A DNA stretch of 64,000 nt from positions 555,331 to 619,330 of the forward strand of contig JACEEZ010020917.1 of the NCBI GenBank assembly GCA_016584305.1, read 5' to 3'. The notes below the pieces were generated by a model. It saw only the letters and a program-made list of their open reading frames with translations, searched no databases and was not told the DNA's origin. A program made the position numbers and the translations under genes. Shown one piece after another: positions 45,749 through 56,829 of this stretch. The DNA comes from Chionoecetes opilio. Lineage: Eukaryota > Arthropoda > Malacostraca > Decapoda > Majidae. Numbering within the stretch: the stretch's first letter is position 1; every line of letters starts with the position of its first letter.

Positions 45749-48522
45749 GGGTGCCATTAGCACATATGGGTAAATTTAAAACTTGATATTTTTTAACGGC
45801 CCTTGGTGGGATGCTGTGCAGTAATGAGAAAACCTCTCATGCAAAATTTGAAGCGAATCGGTTTATATTTAGAGGTGGCGCAAGTTAATTGAAACCTGTA
45901 CTATGTGTACTATGTGATTATACCTGTACCGAAGTCTGAAAGGCTAGGGTTCTAAATCACCCATTTCTTTTTCAGAATGGCTCATTCACGCACAGCTACG
46001 ACTGTTTGGCTGGTGGGCTAGCCAAACCCCGACCCCATCCTCGGAGCCAAACTCCCCTCTCGTGGCGACGTGCTCAAGCGGGCTTTCTACTTCCACAACG
46101 TGGAAAAGAAAACCGTCGCCACCAGCGCCGCGGCCACTGTCCAAGAGATGCTAAGGTTCTGGGAGACCGCGAGGATCCCAACGATGACGGCAAAAAGCGC
46201 CGTTCGCAAGGTGGAGGTCTTGTTCAAGGACTGGAAGGCGCTCGTGAAGAGCAAGGGAATAGCGACGAACAAGACGAAGGAGGAAGAGTTTCAAGAGGCC
46301 CTCTGCGACCTCTTCGACGTCGCCCACGCCGACGCGATGACCCTGATGACGATCCCGGCTGATCGCGAGTTCCTAGTGGCGCAACGTGAGAAGGGTCAAC
46401 GAGGGATCATGCAGGGAGCTGACAGGGTGCTGGAGCGCCGAGTTCAGCGCCGGGAGATGACAGTAGCGGCAGAGAAGCGATCACGAGAAGCCTCGACGTC
46501 GCAGCTGGACGAACGCGCGGTGCTCGCGTCCTCCTCCTCATCCTCCTCCTCGGTTGAGTCCAGTCCGGCACGCGGCGGGGCGGCTGCTACCGCTGAGCCG
46601 ACCGGTGCAAGCCCTCTGAAGCGACGAGTGCGAGGGTCACAGGTCGTGCTCTCCCAGGAGTTAGCGAGCACCCTCGACAGGACCGGCGTGAGCATCCGCA
46701 AAGCGCTCCGCATCGTCGCGGCGACCGCCAGTAGCCTCGGCCACAATCCTCAGGAGCTGATCCTGAATGCCGAGAGCATCCGGCAGGCTCGCGCCGGCTA
46801 CCGGTCCCAGCTGGCCGCGGAAGTCAAGACAACCTTCGTCCCTGACACGCCTCTTACCGTTCACTGGGACAGGAAGATCCTTCCGGATTGCGACGGTACG
46901 CGGGTGGATCGGCTGACTATCCTCGTCCCCGGCGACGGCGTCCAGAAGCTCATCGGCATTCCCAAGCTGGCAAGTGGGACTGGAGAGGCGATGGCGAGCG
47001 CCGTGGCTGAAGCGCTCGACGACTGGGGGCTCGCAGAGCGTGTGGTAGCTATGTCGTTCGATACGACCGCCGCCAACACTGGAGCCCTCGCCGGTGCCTG
47101 CACCCTGCTGGAGCAGAAGCTTGGTCGGCGTCTGCTAAGCCTCGCCTGCCAGCACCATGTACACAAGCTGGTGCTGGAGAAGGCGTTCTCTATCTGCATG
47201 GGGCCATCGTTGGGTCCTGACATCGGCGTCTTCAACCGATTCAAGGAACGGTAGGCTTTCATCGACCAGAGCCAGCCGGAGCCGCCAACGCCCGACGAGC
47301 TGCCGCCCACCCTCCTGAACAAGCGGGACACACTTCTGCAGGAGTGGGCCACGCTGTTCAACACCAGCCACCCGCGGGACGACTACAAGGAGATGCTGGA
47401 GCTCTTCATCGTCCTGCTGGGTGGCGAGGGCGACGTCCCGAAGGTGAAGTTCCGGCGACCGGGCGCCATGCACCGCGTGCGGTGGATGGCGCGTGCCATC
47501 TACGCGGCGAAGATTACGCTGTTCGCCGACCAACTGGGGGAGCTCTGCTCGCCGCGCGAGGTGTCCAGCCTCCGCCGGTTCACCTTCTTCGTCGCTGAGG
47601 TCTACGTGACCCGCTGGTTCGAGGCGCCCGTGGCCGCCTTCGCGCTGGCGAAATGACTTGAAACTGGCCGCCGACCTCTGCGACTTCCACGACGCTGAGA
47701 TCGGCAAGGCGTGCGTGAAGACCTTCTTCGGCACTTCTGGTACCTGAGCGAGCCACTGGTCGCCATGGCTTTCTTCAACCACCGCTTGCCAACTGCCGAG
47801 AAGAAGGCGCTGGCGGAAGCGATGCAGCGGGAAAAAGGATCCGAGGAACCGCCGAAGCGCATCACCATCTCCGACGCCCGCCTCGCCTCGTCCACGCTAG
47901 CGTCGTTCGGAAGCCAGGCGTCCAGCGCCCTCCTCGATGCCGTCGGAGCGGACAGGGTGTTCCTCTCGAAGGAGCCGGAGGAGTGGCCGAGTGACACGGG
48001 GTTTGTCGCGGCGTCTCGGTGCGTCGCGAGCCTACACGTCACCAACGACACGGCGGAGCGAGGGGTGGCGCTGTTCCAGTCCTTCAACCTCAGCATGATG
48101 AAGAACGAGGATCAGCGCCAATTCCTCTTGCAGGTCGTCGAGAGGCACCGTCGACAACAGCCAGGAACATCGAAGGCCTCCCTTCCCCGGCCAAGCGGAA
48201 GACAATGAGTGGCTTGGGCAACCATGATACCCCCGCCCCTAGAGGGGCTAATACTCGCTTTGAAGAGTGAGGGGGACCAGCAGCCCAGCTGGAGGAAGGG
48301 GAGGTCTCAAAAGGCTTCAATATTGCCAACAAACACCCCAGAGACAATGTCCTTCCTAGTAGTCCCTATCAGAGTCTCTAGGGAGAACAATCAATCGACT
48401 TGCGCCACCTTTAAATATACTTCGATTGCGCTCAAATTTTACACACGTTGTTTTCTCACCACCCCACAGTATTCCACTAAGGGCCGTTCAAAAAATCCAA
48501 CTTTCGTTTTTTATTGGCACCC
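45749..48522 (+). mobile_element. GC-rich DNA transposon, complete, superfamily unassigned
   Basis: It starts GGGTGCCATTAG and ends TTATTGGCACCC, with TA on both sides (45747-45748, 48523-48524). The terminal repeats are long: 45749-45896 pairs with 48391-48522, sharing AACGGCCCTT, TGAGAAAAC, AAAATTTGA, GTGGCGCAAGT in order. Between them lies a single GC-rich transposase-like gene. Its base composition stands out sharply from every neighbour. Confidence 0.85.
45977..48208 (+). pseudogene. Transposase-like gene with RNase-H-type DDE pattern, lightly damaged
   Basis: About 740 codons. The frame from ATG at 45977 (after a TTTTTCAG acceptor-like site) reads MAHSRTATTVWLVG, then a TAG at 46019, and continues in frame from PNPDPILGAKLP. 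The longest uninterrupted stretch is 46070-47254. Residues near TVHWDRKILPD and VVAMSFDTTAANTGALAGAC, followed by LACQHHVHKLVLEKAF, suggest the first two catalytic Asp residues and an insertion domain, with the C-terminal TNDTAERGVALFQSFN as a candidate final Glu region, as in hAT-type folds. Lesions: TAG at 46019, TAG at 47252 (a TGG to TAG change would explain it) and a pair of compensating frameshifts between about 47645 and 47740. A Ser-rich run lies at residues about 180-190. The family is not one I can name. Confidence 0.72.
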
Positions 48523-49091
48523 TAGTATATATATACAGACATGCCCTCGGTTTTCGAACTTAATTCGGTCCCAAAAGTTGTTCTAAAACCGAAACACATT
48601 TTTCCATAAGAAACAATATAAAATGGATTAATCCTTTCCTGACCCCCAAAATATAGACTTTTTTTTACAAAAATGGAAATTAAACTAACCTAACCCCCCC
48701 CCCCCCCTTTTGACTCACTCACTAACCTAACCTAATCCCACGCTTTAACCTCCTAACTAAAGCCAAATCTGCATTAAAAAAGTGTCCGCGGTAAGGGAAG
48801 AACAGAGGCGTTGCAGGTCACAAGAGGAAGAAAAGTGAGGCACTCGTAAACCCTTGTCTCTCGCCTCCCTATGAACAACATAGTCATTATCTCCAAAAGT
48901 AATGATTTGTGACGGAAGAACATAGAGAGAATGTTTCCTAGAATCCAATAAGGTAAACAGAAACCAGACTCCCAATTGTGTACCTTAGATAACACTTTAG
49001 TCGCCAGGTGCAATAATGTCGCCAGCTGCCAAATATTACAAATTATAGCATCACTACTGATGTGTATGTGCCACTGAAGATGATACACAGT

Positions 49092-50334
49092 ACACACAAA
49101 CCTCGTTTTCCCGGACTAATAGGTGGGAGCACTGGTCCGGGAACCGCAAATGTCCGGGAATCGCAAAAGTCCGAGGCCATTACCCACCCCCGGACGTTTA
49201 TCCTACTCTAGTATTTACTGTCTGGCAACCGCCAATATCAACTACCCCGCCGCGGACTTTTACGTCACTTTGTTGTTGTTTCTAGGGCTGCTAGGATCTC
49301 TTGGGGAACACTTTGAGCCCTGGTGATGTCCTATGATGCTATCACAGGCACTGTAGTTGACCTGTCTTCCTCAGGAAGGCACAGGTGAGGCGGATGACAG
49401 ATTGTTGCCAGGAGGGGTGGACGCCAGCCGCCGCCGACGTTCAGGGTGAGGAGTTGAGAGTGTAGCACTACACAGTGGGAGTGGAAGCGCTGACACTGCA
49501 GCAGAAATTGTTCAATAGTCTCAGAGACGTTCCTGCACCAGGGGCAGTGGGGGTCGGGGGACTAACGAAGGCGGTGCAGGTGAACCGTGAATGTCTTGTG
49601 TAAACAATACGACCGCTGACCATGCTGCCACCTGGCGGGAGGCAGCAGAAAGTGTTCAATAGTCTCGGAGACGTTCCTGCACCAGGGGCAGTGGGGGTCG
49701 GGGGACTAACGGAGGCAGTGCAGGTGAACCGTGAGTGTCTTGTGCCCAAATGTAAACAATACGACCGCTGAGCATGCTGCCACCTGGGTGGACGCCCGCT
49801 GCCGCCAGCAGGGTGGGCTGGTCAAATTGGCGACGTTCAGGGTGAGGAGTTAAGAACATAAGAAAGAACATAAGAAAAATAAGGAAGCTACAAGAGGCCG
49901 CGAGACCTACACTTGGTAGTTCCTTCAAGTCGTAAATATGTATATATATACTGTAATTAGTACTGTATTGTGTAATACGAGTTGAGAGCGTAGCACTACA
50001 TGGTGGGAGTGGAAGCGCGGACACTGTAGCAGAAGTGTTCACTAGTCTCAGAGACGTTCCTGCACCAGGGTTAGTGGAGGTCGGGAACTGACGGAGGCGG
50101 TGCAGGTGAACAGTGAGTGTTTCTTGTGCCCAAATGTAAACAATACGACCGCTGACCATGCTGCTACCTGGCGGGAGGCGCGGACACTGACCAGGGGTGA
50201 CAGGAGATGCTCGGACCGCTGGACACTTTGTCGATTTACGGAATGGACCAGGCATTTGTCCAGGACTCTGACATATCCCCGGACCTCGGATTTTGTCCAG
50301 CAAATCCGATATCCGGGAAAATGAGGGTTGTGTG
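49092..50334 (+). mobile_element. T4 element in T5
   Basis: Ends CACACAAACCTCGTTTTCCC and AAATGAGGGTTGTGTG, flanked by TA. The empty site is at 30838-30866, where the T5 relative reads ATAAACTACTGTGTATCATC on the + strand. It holds an antisense LINE-R tail starting at the GTTGTTG run at 49271, and degenerate minisatellite units. Confidence 0.88.
49265..50200 (-). repeat. LINE-R tail and derived minisatellite units in T4
   Basis: 49271-49560 is a LINE-R 3' end in antisense, with its tail facing the T4 left end. CCGCCAGGTGGCAGCA-type motifs (- strand) occur at 49623-49638 (intact), 49775-49790 (two changes) and 50160-50175 (one change). A short stretch at 49855-49980 is foreign to the other copies and contains AACATAAGAA repeats. 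Confidence 0.82.
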
Positions 50335-50959
50335 TAGTTTATATCATGACTATAATCTACTCTTTTTTCAGTGTTGTTTTATGCTTTGTATCTGCAAGTA
50401 TATACGGTTTCAAATTTCGCTACTCGTTTTTTTTTCGGGCATGACGACGGGGGAAGGACACTCAGAACATACCTTAGTGTTGGTCGCCACTCTGGTGATA
50501 TTTATGTAATTTGTTCATTTATAGCCATAATATGACACAGATGAAGACACAAAATGACACAAACTCCCCAGATAGCCCCTTCTAACTTTCCTGAAATCAT
50601 GGATGTAGAAATGTAAGTATTAACGCCACCACACGTCTGTAAATAGAAAAAAAAAAGTTGTCCTGGCGACTTTAGTGTTATCTTCGGTAGGGATTTTCGG
50701 TCCAAGTGTAAAATAATACCGAAATAATGCACAACACAAGAAAAATGGTCAAATAAAAGAACAGTTCGTAGCGGATGTTTACTAGGTGAGGGCCGCGGCG
50801 TGACTGACGCCAGTGACGCGCACAGTTGCCGAGTAGCTTGTTCGGCAACCGGATTATCGTACGGTAACCGGCGCAATTATGAGTTTGAAATTCTGTTCAT
50901 GAACCGATTTGTTCGAAAAGGGAAACGTTCGAAACCCGAGGTTTGAGTGTATATATATA

Positions 50960-51973
50960 CACACAACCCTCGTTTTCCCGGACCTCCATTTCCCGGATAT
51001 CGGATTTGCCGGACAAAATCCGAGGTCCGGGGATATGTCAGAGTCCCGGACAAATGCCTGGCCCAGTCCTTAAATCGACAAGTTGTCCGGCGGTCCAAGC
51101 ATCTCCTGTCACCCTTGGTCAGTGTCCGCACCTCCCGCCAGGTGGCAGCATGGTCAGCGATTGTATTGTTTACATTTGGGCACAAGAAATACTCGCAGTT
51201 TACCTGCACTGCCTCCGTTAGTCCCCCGACCCCCATTGCCCCTGGTGCAGGAACGTCTCTGAGACTATTGAACACTTTCTGCTGCCTCCCGCCAGGTGGC
51301 AGCATGGTCAGCGATCGTATTGTTTACATTTGGGCACAAGAAACACTCCCGGTTCACCTGCACCGCCTCCGTTAGTCCTCCGACCCCCACTGCCCCTGGT
51401 ACAGGAACGTCTCTGAGACTATTGAACACTTTCTGCTGCCTCCCGCCAGGTGGCAGCATGTGGTCAGCGATCGTATTGTTTACATTTGGGCACAAGAACA
51501 CTCACGGTTCACCTGCACCGCCTCCGTTAGTCCCCCGACCCCCACTGCCCCTGGTGCAGAAAGTCTGAACACTTTCTGCTGCAGTGTCAGCGCGTGTAGT
51601 GCTACGCTCTCAACTCCTCACACTGAACGTCGGCGGCGGCTGGCGTCCACCCCTCCCGGCAACACGCTGTCATCCGCCTCACCTGTACCTTCCTGAGGAA
51701 GACAGGTCAACTACAGCGCCTGAGATAGCATCATAGGACATCACCAGGGCTCAAAGTGTTCCCCAAAGGATCCTCGCAGCCCTGAAAACAACAACAAAGT
51801 GACATAAACGTCCGCGGCGTGGTAGTTGATATTGGCAGTTGCCAGGACAGTAAATACTAGAGTAGGATAAACGTCCGGGGGTGGGTAATGGCCTCGGACT
51901 TTTGCGGTTCCCTGATGTGTGCGGTTCCCGGACCAGTGCTCCCACCTATTAGTCCGGGAAAACGAGGTTTGTG
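50960..51973 (-). mobile_element. T4 element, third copy
   Basis: Ends CACACAACCCTCGTTTTCCC and GGGAAAACGAGGTTTGTG, flanked by TA, opposite in orientation to the other two. It begins eleven bases after the T5 element ends and carries the cleanest minisatellite. Confidence 0.85.
51131..51592 (+). repeat. 154-bp minisatellite, three units
   Basis: CCTCCCGCCAGGTGGCAGCA begins at 51131, 51285 and 51439, exactly 154 bp apart. CCGCCAGGTGGCAGCA is intact at 51135-51150, 51289-51304 and 51443-51458. Each unit continues into LINE-R coding sequence and the array ends in unduplicated LINE-R tail to about 51790. Confidence 0.92.
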
Positions 51974-53019
51974 TATATATATATACCGTATTTGCCGGCG
52001 CATAAGACGCACCTCCGCATAAGACGCACCCCTATTTTACAAAGGTTTTGAGAAGAAAAAAAATTATTGCAGTTTTTGATGGAAATTTTATTTTTTTCGT
52101 AAAATTATCAAGTTAAAAAAAAAATGAAAGATTTGTAGGGGAAAGCAAATGATTATAATTATGAGCATGTACCTAAATACAATATTCACTGTGCAGTGAA
52201 TGTGAATGAAAAATTATACTAGTTAAAATGTAAGAGAATAACAGTGTAACCAAAATCGGTCAAAAATCATAATATATTGCAGATGCCCCGACGAATTGCT
52301 ATTCTAATATTTTGCTACCTATGCCATATAGCTTAGATTTAATATTGTAGGTATGCCTTTGTTGCTTTTCTGCTATGTTTAGACTTTGTGGAAAATTTGC
52401 AGTATAGATATTGGTATTATTTTGGTAGTAGGCTTTCAAAAGTTCTAGGACTCTTACCAACACCATCGTTTAGCTTTCTTCATTATGAGTATTTTGAACC
52501 CCATTTCCCATGGCGCAATTGAATAATAATGGCATTACACGTAGTACCGAAAATCTACCATTATTTCAGCCAGAAAGTTAAGTTAGGTTAAATCAGATTA
52601 GGTTAGGTTAGAGGTGAGGGTTGGTTTAGTAACAGATGATATAGAGAAATAACGAAACTACCAATAATATGGCAGTGTGAAGCGTACCAATGTTTGCGGG
52701 GCCGACCTGGAGGGGCAGGTTTTCCTCCCCCACATACACACATGCAAACAACATTGATTTCCGACAAAATTGAGAGCCAGATTAATTCAAGACACATCAA
52801 AACTATTCAGGAGGACTTAAGTTTCGGCCCCGAAATCGTGGTTGTCCAATAACAAAATTCAGATGATATTTTGATAACACTGGTAACCTCTGTACCTTGT
52901 TGTTATTGTTGTAATTGTTGAAGGGCACCGTTGTCGGGATCGACGATATTTGCACTGGTTTACACCTATCTATCACAGTCGCGAGGGTTGATTAGTCTTT
53001 TTCAGGAAGGTACAGGTGA

Positions 53020-53465
53020 AGGCTGATTCACACTCTGAAATCACGGCAGCGTTCCGTCAGCCGTGCCTTGTATTCACACTATTCGTCACGGTTCTGTCAT
53101 TTTCGGCAGTTCCTGCTCACCCTCTAAGCAGACATGGTGCCTCAAAGGCTATGCTTGAAGAAATTTGCATTAATAGCACTTCTGTCGGATGAAGAAGAGG
53201 AGTTGAACTCTAAGACATTGTTTTGGGTACATAAAGCCTTGAGAAAAACGACAATTATTAGCACGGCACAGTCTCATTACGTTAAAATATTCTTCCCCAG
53301 AAACCGTTACGTGACAGGACAGTGATGTATTGGAGCCGTACGTGACGGCGGCACACCGTTTAGTGTAACACGTCAATTTGTTTGAACGTAAGAAATTCTA
53401 ACGGATGTGATGAGACAGTGTCCTGTCACCAATTTCCCCCATGATGGTATGGTGTGATTCGGCCT
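53020..53465 (+). mobile_element. Harbinger element inside a LINE-R tail
   Basis: Ends AGGCTGATTCACACTCTGAA and ATGGTGTGATTCGGCCT, flanked by TGA (53017-53019 and 53466-53468). Rejoining the flanks gives CAGGTGAGGCGG, the antisense LINE-R tail as read at 49384-49395. 446 bp. Confidence 0.9.
53134..53325 (+). pseudogene. Harbinger transposase N-terminal remnant
   Basis: The frame reads LCLKKFALIALLSDEEEELN followed by SKTLFWVHKALR. The acidic run followed by F-W-V-H resembles the start of PIF/Harbinger transposases (L-x-x-x-E-E-E-E ... R-x-W-V-H-P). It stops at YVTGQ, far short of the DDE domain. The copy at 27090-26900 on the - strand is similar but more decayed. Confidence 0.62.
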
Positions 53466-54239
53466 TGAGGCGGACGGTGTGGCGCCGTGATGGGTCTTGG
53501 TCTTGGTGTACCGTGTGGAAGACTTTTTGTCCCGTCTACAGGTACCATTGCAGCCTTTGTACTAGCACTCTTTCGTACAGTTTCCTTATCCGTAGAGGTA
53601 CAGGTTTGAGGATTGAGGGTCGAGGTGGTACAAACGCCTATGCTGTCTCCTATCTCATCTTGCTTACCACTGTAGCGGCACTAACACACACACGCACATA
53701 CACACCTGCATCGGCTTAGGCCACCCCCCTGTCTGGGACCAGGATTAGAGGCCCGCGGGTGACCTGACGCTGACCTGACTTGTCCTTGCCGACACAACTG
53801 CAACACCAGCCAGGTCATTCAGTCAGCTACAGGACACACAGAGACACACACCTGCGCACCTCTTGTCCCCACGTTGTACAATGACTCGCTGTCAAATAAA
53901 CTACAAAGCCAGGATGCCCTTTCTCCATCCTTGAGTATAGACAGACTCCCCAAGATACTACACTCCCTCTCACCGCTCACACTCCTTCAAATGAAACTTT
54001 AACACGCTCTTTGTTTCACTATTCCATTTATCTACAATACCCAGTCCCAGCAAAAATTCCATCACCATTTTCTGCCTTCCCCTATCATCTCCTTCCAACT
54101 GTTGTGTCAACTTGTTTGGCCCGAGTCGAATGCGGGTTAAGGCGACATCTAATATGCGGGATGTTTGTTTTTTCCATGGGTGTGGGGAGGAGTCTGAGCG
54201 GTAATGACCCCTGGTGGGTGCACGGAGGGCTGTGCCGAG

Positions 54240-54360
54240 ACGTTTTATCAGATGTTTTACAATGGAGAGCAGCAGCGGGAAGTGGATGATGTTTACATCT
54301 GACACTGCCATCTTGGCAGCAGCAATCGCTATCTTGTTGCCCCAGCTCATTTTTTTTCTT
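54240..54360 (-). pseudogene. LINE-R fragment inside T10, antisense
   Basis: - strand residues AAAKMAVSDVNIIHFPLLLS and GHYRSDSSPHPW (54150-54230) match the LINE-R piece at 25890-26115 in the other T10 copy. Confidence 0.65.
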
Positions 54361-54596
54361 AAACTCCAACCTTTTCATAGTATTATGCATTACTGTTGAT
54401 AACACAGTTACAAATTTGTGCTCAGTGAACTACTGCTCAGCAGAGGTCACTCCAGACCCCTTTAGTAATACACCACCGGCTGTTCTGCATTCTCTGCCCG
54501 ACCTCTCATGCGCTAATATGGCCGCATTAGACGCAGGGTGAACTTTGCATTCCTTTTTAAGGGAAAAAACTGCGTCTTATGCGCCGGCAAATACGG

Positions 54597-54628
54597 TATA
54601 TATATACACAAACCTCGTTTTCCCGGTT

Positions 54629-54691
<63 letters not shown>
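54597..54691. repeat. (TA)n tract with a T4 tip
   Basis: 54605-54626 is ACACAAACCTCGTTTTCCCGG, the outermost bases of a T4 element, within a TA-rich tract that leads to the T9 end. Confidence 0.8.
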
Positions 54692-54694
<3 letters not shown>

Positions 54695-55597
54695 TGGGAA
54701 CTCGGTACTCTAACGGCTCCTAACTCGAACAATTCGGCATTCAAATGCTTTTTTCTGAGAAAAAAATTGCTCGTATTCGACCATTTGCTCGACACTCGGC
54801 CGAACAATACTTGTATCAATACTTGTGTGAGCTGAGACGCGTCTCGCGTAAGGGTATCCCAGATGAAACAAAAGGAAATGAGTCGGTCTTCCCGTAGCTG
54901 TCATTCAGTGTACAACTTTGCCAAACTTCGCTGTAAACTGTCTCGTGTTTTTTTGGAGTTTTATTTTTTACATTCTTCGTATAAATAAGTCACCATGGGC
55001 CTAAGATTAGTGATAACAGCCAACCGAAAATAAAATTGGATAGAATCACAAAAGAGATGGAAAACAAATCAATCTGTTACGGAAACAAAGATCACAAACA
55101 ATTGAAGAGGTTGAGAAATTGTTCTTGATTTGCATCAATTTGTTTGTATGATTGATTTTGTTTGTTTTGTTTGTTTGATGATTATGATGTTTGTATGTCA
55201 ATTTGGTAGTATGATTTTTGTTTACCTTAATGGATTCTGAGAAACATTGTGTCCATGAGCTTCCGACGCAAATCACTACTTTTGGAGATATAAGATGTTA
55301 TAGGAAGGAGAGTGTATAGGAGATATGAAAATTAACTAACCTAACCCTACCATTTGACTCACTAACCTAAACTAACCCCACGTTTTAGCCTCTTAACTAA
55401 AGCCAAATTTGCATTAAAAAGTGTCCGCGGCAAGGGAAGAACAGAGGCGATGCAGGTCACAAGAGGAAGAAGAGTGAGGTGCACATAAACATTTGTCTCT
55501 CTCCTCCCTATGACAACATCCTCCCCTATACCTCCTCCCAACATCTTCTCCCTGTAAAAAAATCTCCAAAAGTAATCATTTGCAACGGAAGCTTATA

Positions 55598-56479
55598 CAG
55601 GGAGGTCCCGTTATACGAGCATTCGGTATACGAGAATCCGATGATACGAGATGTGTAAATTAGGGTCTATTTTCAATATACGAGATCGAAAATCCAATGA
55701 TAAGACATTCAAACTGGGGTGAGTAAAATTATCAAGTTCAAAATGCGCGCCCTACCACTCCCAGGCTGGACAAAGGGGGATTTGGTTGACCCCAGTGAGG
55801 TCACCCCTAGCAAGCCGTGACCTGAAGGGTAATTAAGCATATGGCGCGGCCTGACATTTAGGGGTAATTAGCTGGTGTGCGGCCCCAACCTTGGGACCGT
55901 AGTCAGGTCACCCCTAGCAAGGCATGACCTGAAGGGTAATTAAGCATATGGCGCGGTCTGACCTTTAGGGGTAATTAGCAGGTGTGCGGCTCCAACCTTG
56001 GGACCGTAGTCAGGTCACCCCTAGCAAGGCGTGACCTGTAGGGTAATTAAGCATATGGGGCGGCCTGACCTTTAGGATAATTAGAGGTGTGCGCTCCATC
56101 CTGTGACCGCTACAACCTTCTTTGTATACGTGGCGTCCCATACATTCAACGTCTTTTTGCTTGTTATGCATGTTTTATGTTTAATTTATGTGCAGTTATG
56201 TTATTTTGTGTGCTATTTTCTCTTTCAGAATACTTTTTCTACAGAATAGGTAGTACAGTGTGGGTAATATAGACGCTGTGTGTTTGTTGTGCTTGCTATA
56301 GTTTATTTTAGCTTGAAAAACATGTCTTTTTTTTTCTTTCTTTTTTAATTGATGGGGTCCTGGAACCAAACCTATATTTTACCATTAGTTATGTGTTTCA
56401 TTATGTTGTGTGTTATGAGATTTCGCTTTACGAGTATGCCAGGTGGAACCTAACTGCTCGTATCTTCGGGACCTCCCTG
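55598..56479 (-). mobile_element. T6 element with 107-bp minisatellite
   Basis: Ends CAGGGAGGTCCCGTTATACG and CTTCGGGACCTCCCTG, flanked by TA. The empty site is in LIR1 at about 11185-11215, which reads through (- strand CTCATAGAGAATGTTTCCTA). Confidence 0.88.
55802..56095. repeat. 107-bp minisatellite in T6
   Basis: CACCCCTAGCAAG starts at 55802, 55909 and 56016, 107 bp apart. Each unit holds GGTCACCCCTAGCAAGGC, TGACCTGAAGGGTAATTAAG and CTGACCTTTAGGGG or close variants. Confidence 0.92.
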
Positions 56480-56829
56480 TATAGAGAATGTTTCTTAGAA
56501 TCCAATAAGGTAAACAGAAACCAAACTCCCAATTGTGTAAGGAATTCTGGTCCTAGTATAAATTAATACCATTTTTGGGGTCTGGAATGGATTAATTCAA
56601 TTACTTTTTTTTATGAAATATTTGTTCAGTACTCGAACAAATGCGTGGACAAATAGGTCAGTCCACANGATAAAACAATCAAAGAAGCCTACACTCAGCT
56701 GGAAAGGTGTTTGTTGCCCCAGTGGTAACCCTAGAATCGTGATCGAAGGTAAATTAGTCTTTTAATTGAGCGTCCTAGACATTAGGGGTGAGATATAAGT
56801 TGTGTGCGGCCCCATTTGGTGACCGTTGT

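Larger units (their letters stand above)
48536..50949 (-). mobile_element. T5 element, complete, hosting a T4
   Basis: Ends CAGACATGCCCTCGGTTTTC and CGAAACCCGAGGTTTGAGTG, flanked by TA. Subterminal TTCGAA-type words recur. It contains LIR1-like sequence at 48660-48990 and a T4 at 49092-50334. Without the T4 it is about 1.17 kb. Confidence 0.82.
51986..54596 (+). mobile_element. T10 element, complete, about 2.6 kb
   Basis: Ends CCGTATTTGCCGGCGCATAA and TTATGCGCCGGCAAATACGG with TA on both sides. It is the reverse of the copy at 25633-28261 and carries the same passengers: LINE-R pieces on the - strand and a Harbinger. It also keeps empty sites for T3 (52542-52561) and LIR1 (52747-52762). Confidence 0.85.

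Noticed and set aside
46006..46362. 118-codon Arg-rich frame
   Set aside because: It is an alternative frame of the GC-rich transposase gene, which is favoured by length and motifs.
45749..48522. Bacterial contamination or horizontal gene because of high GC
   Set aside because: It is bracketed by long inverted repeats with TA duplications and joined to local repeats on both sides; the gene has transposase-like features and a splice acceptor-like site.
51131..51592. CRISPR-like array
   Set aside because: The repeats are head-to-tail 154-bp units without spacers, inside a eukaryotic TIR element.
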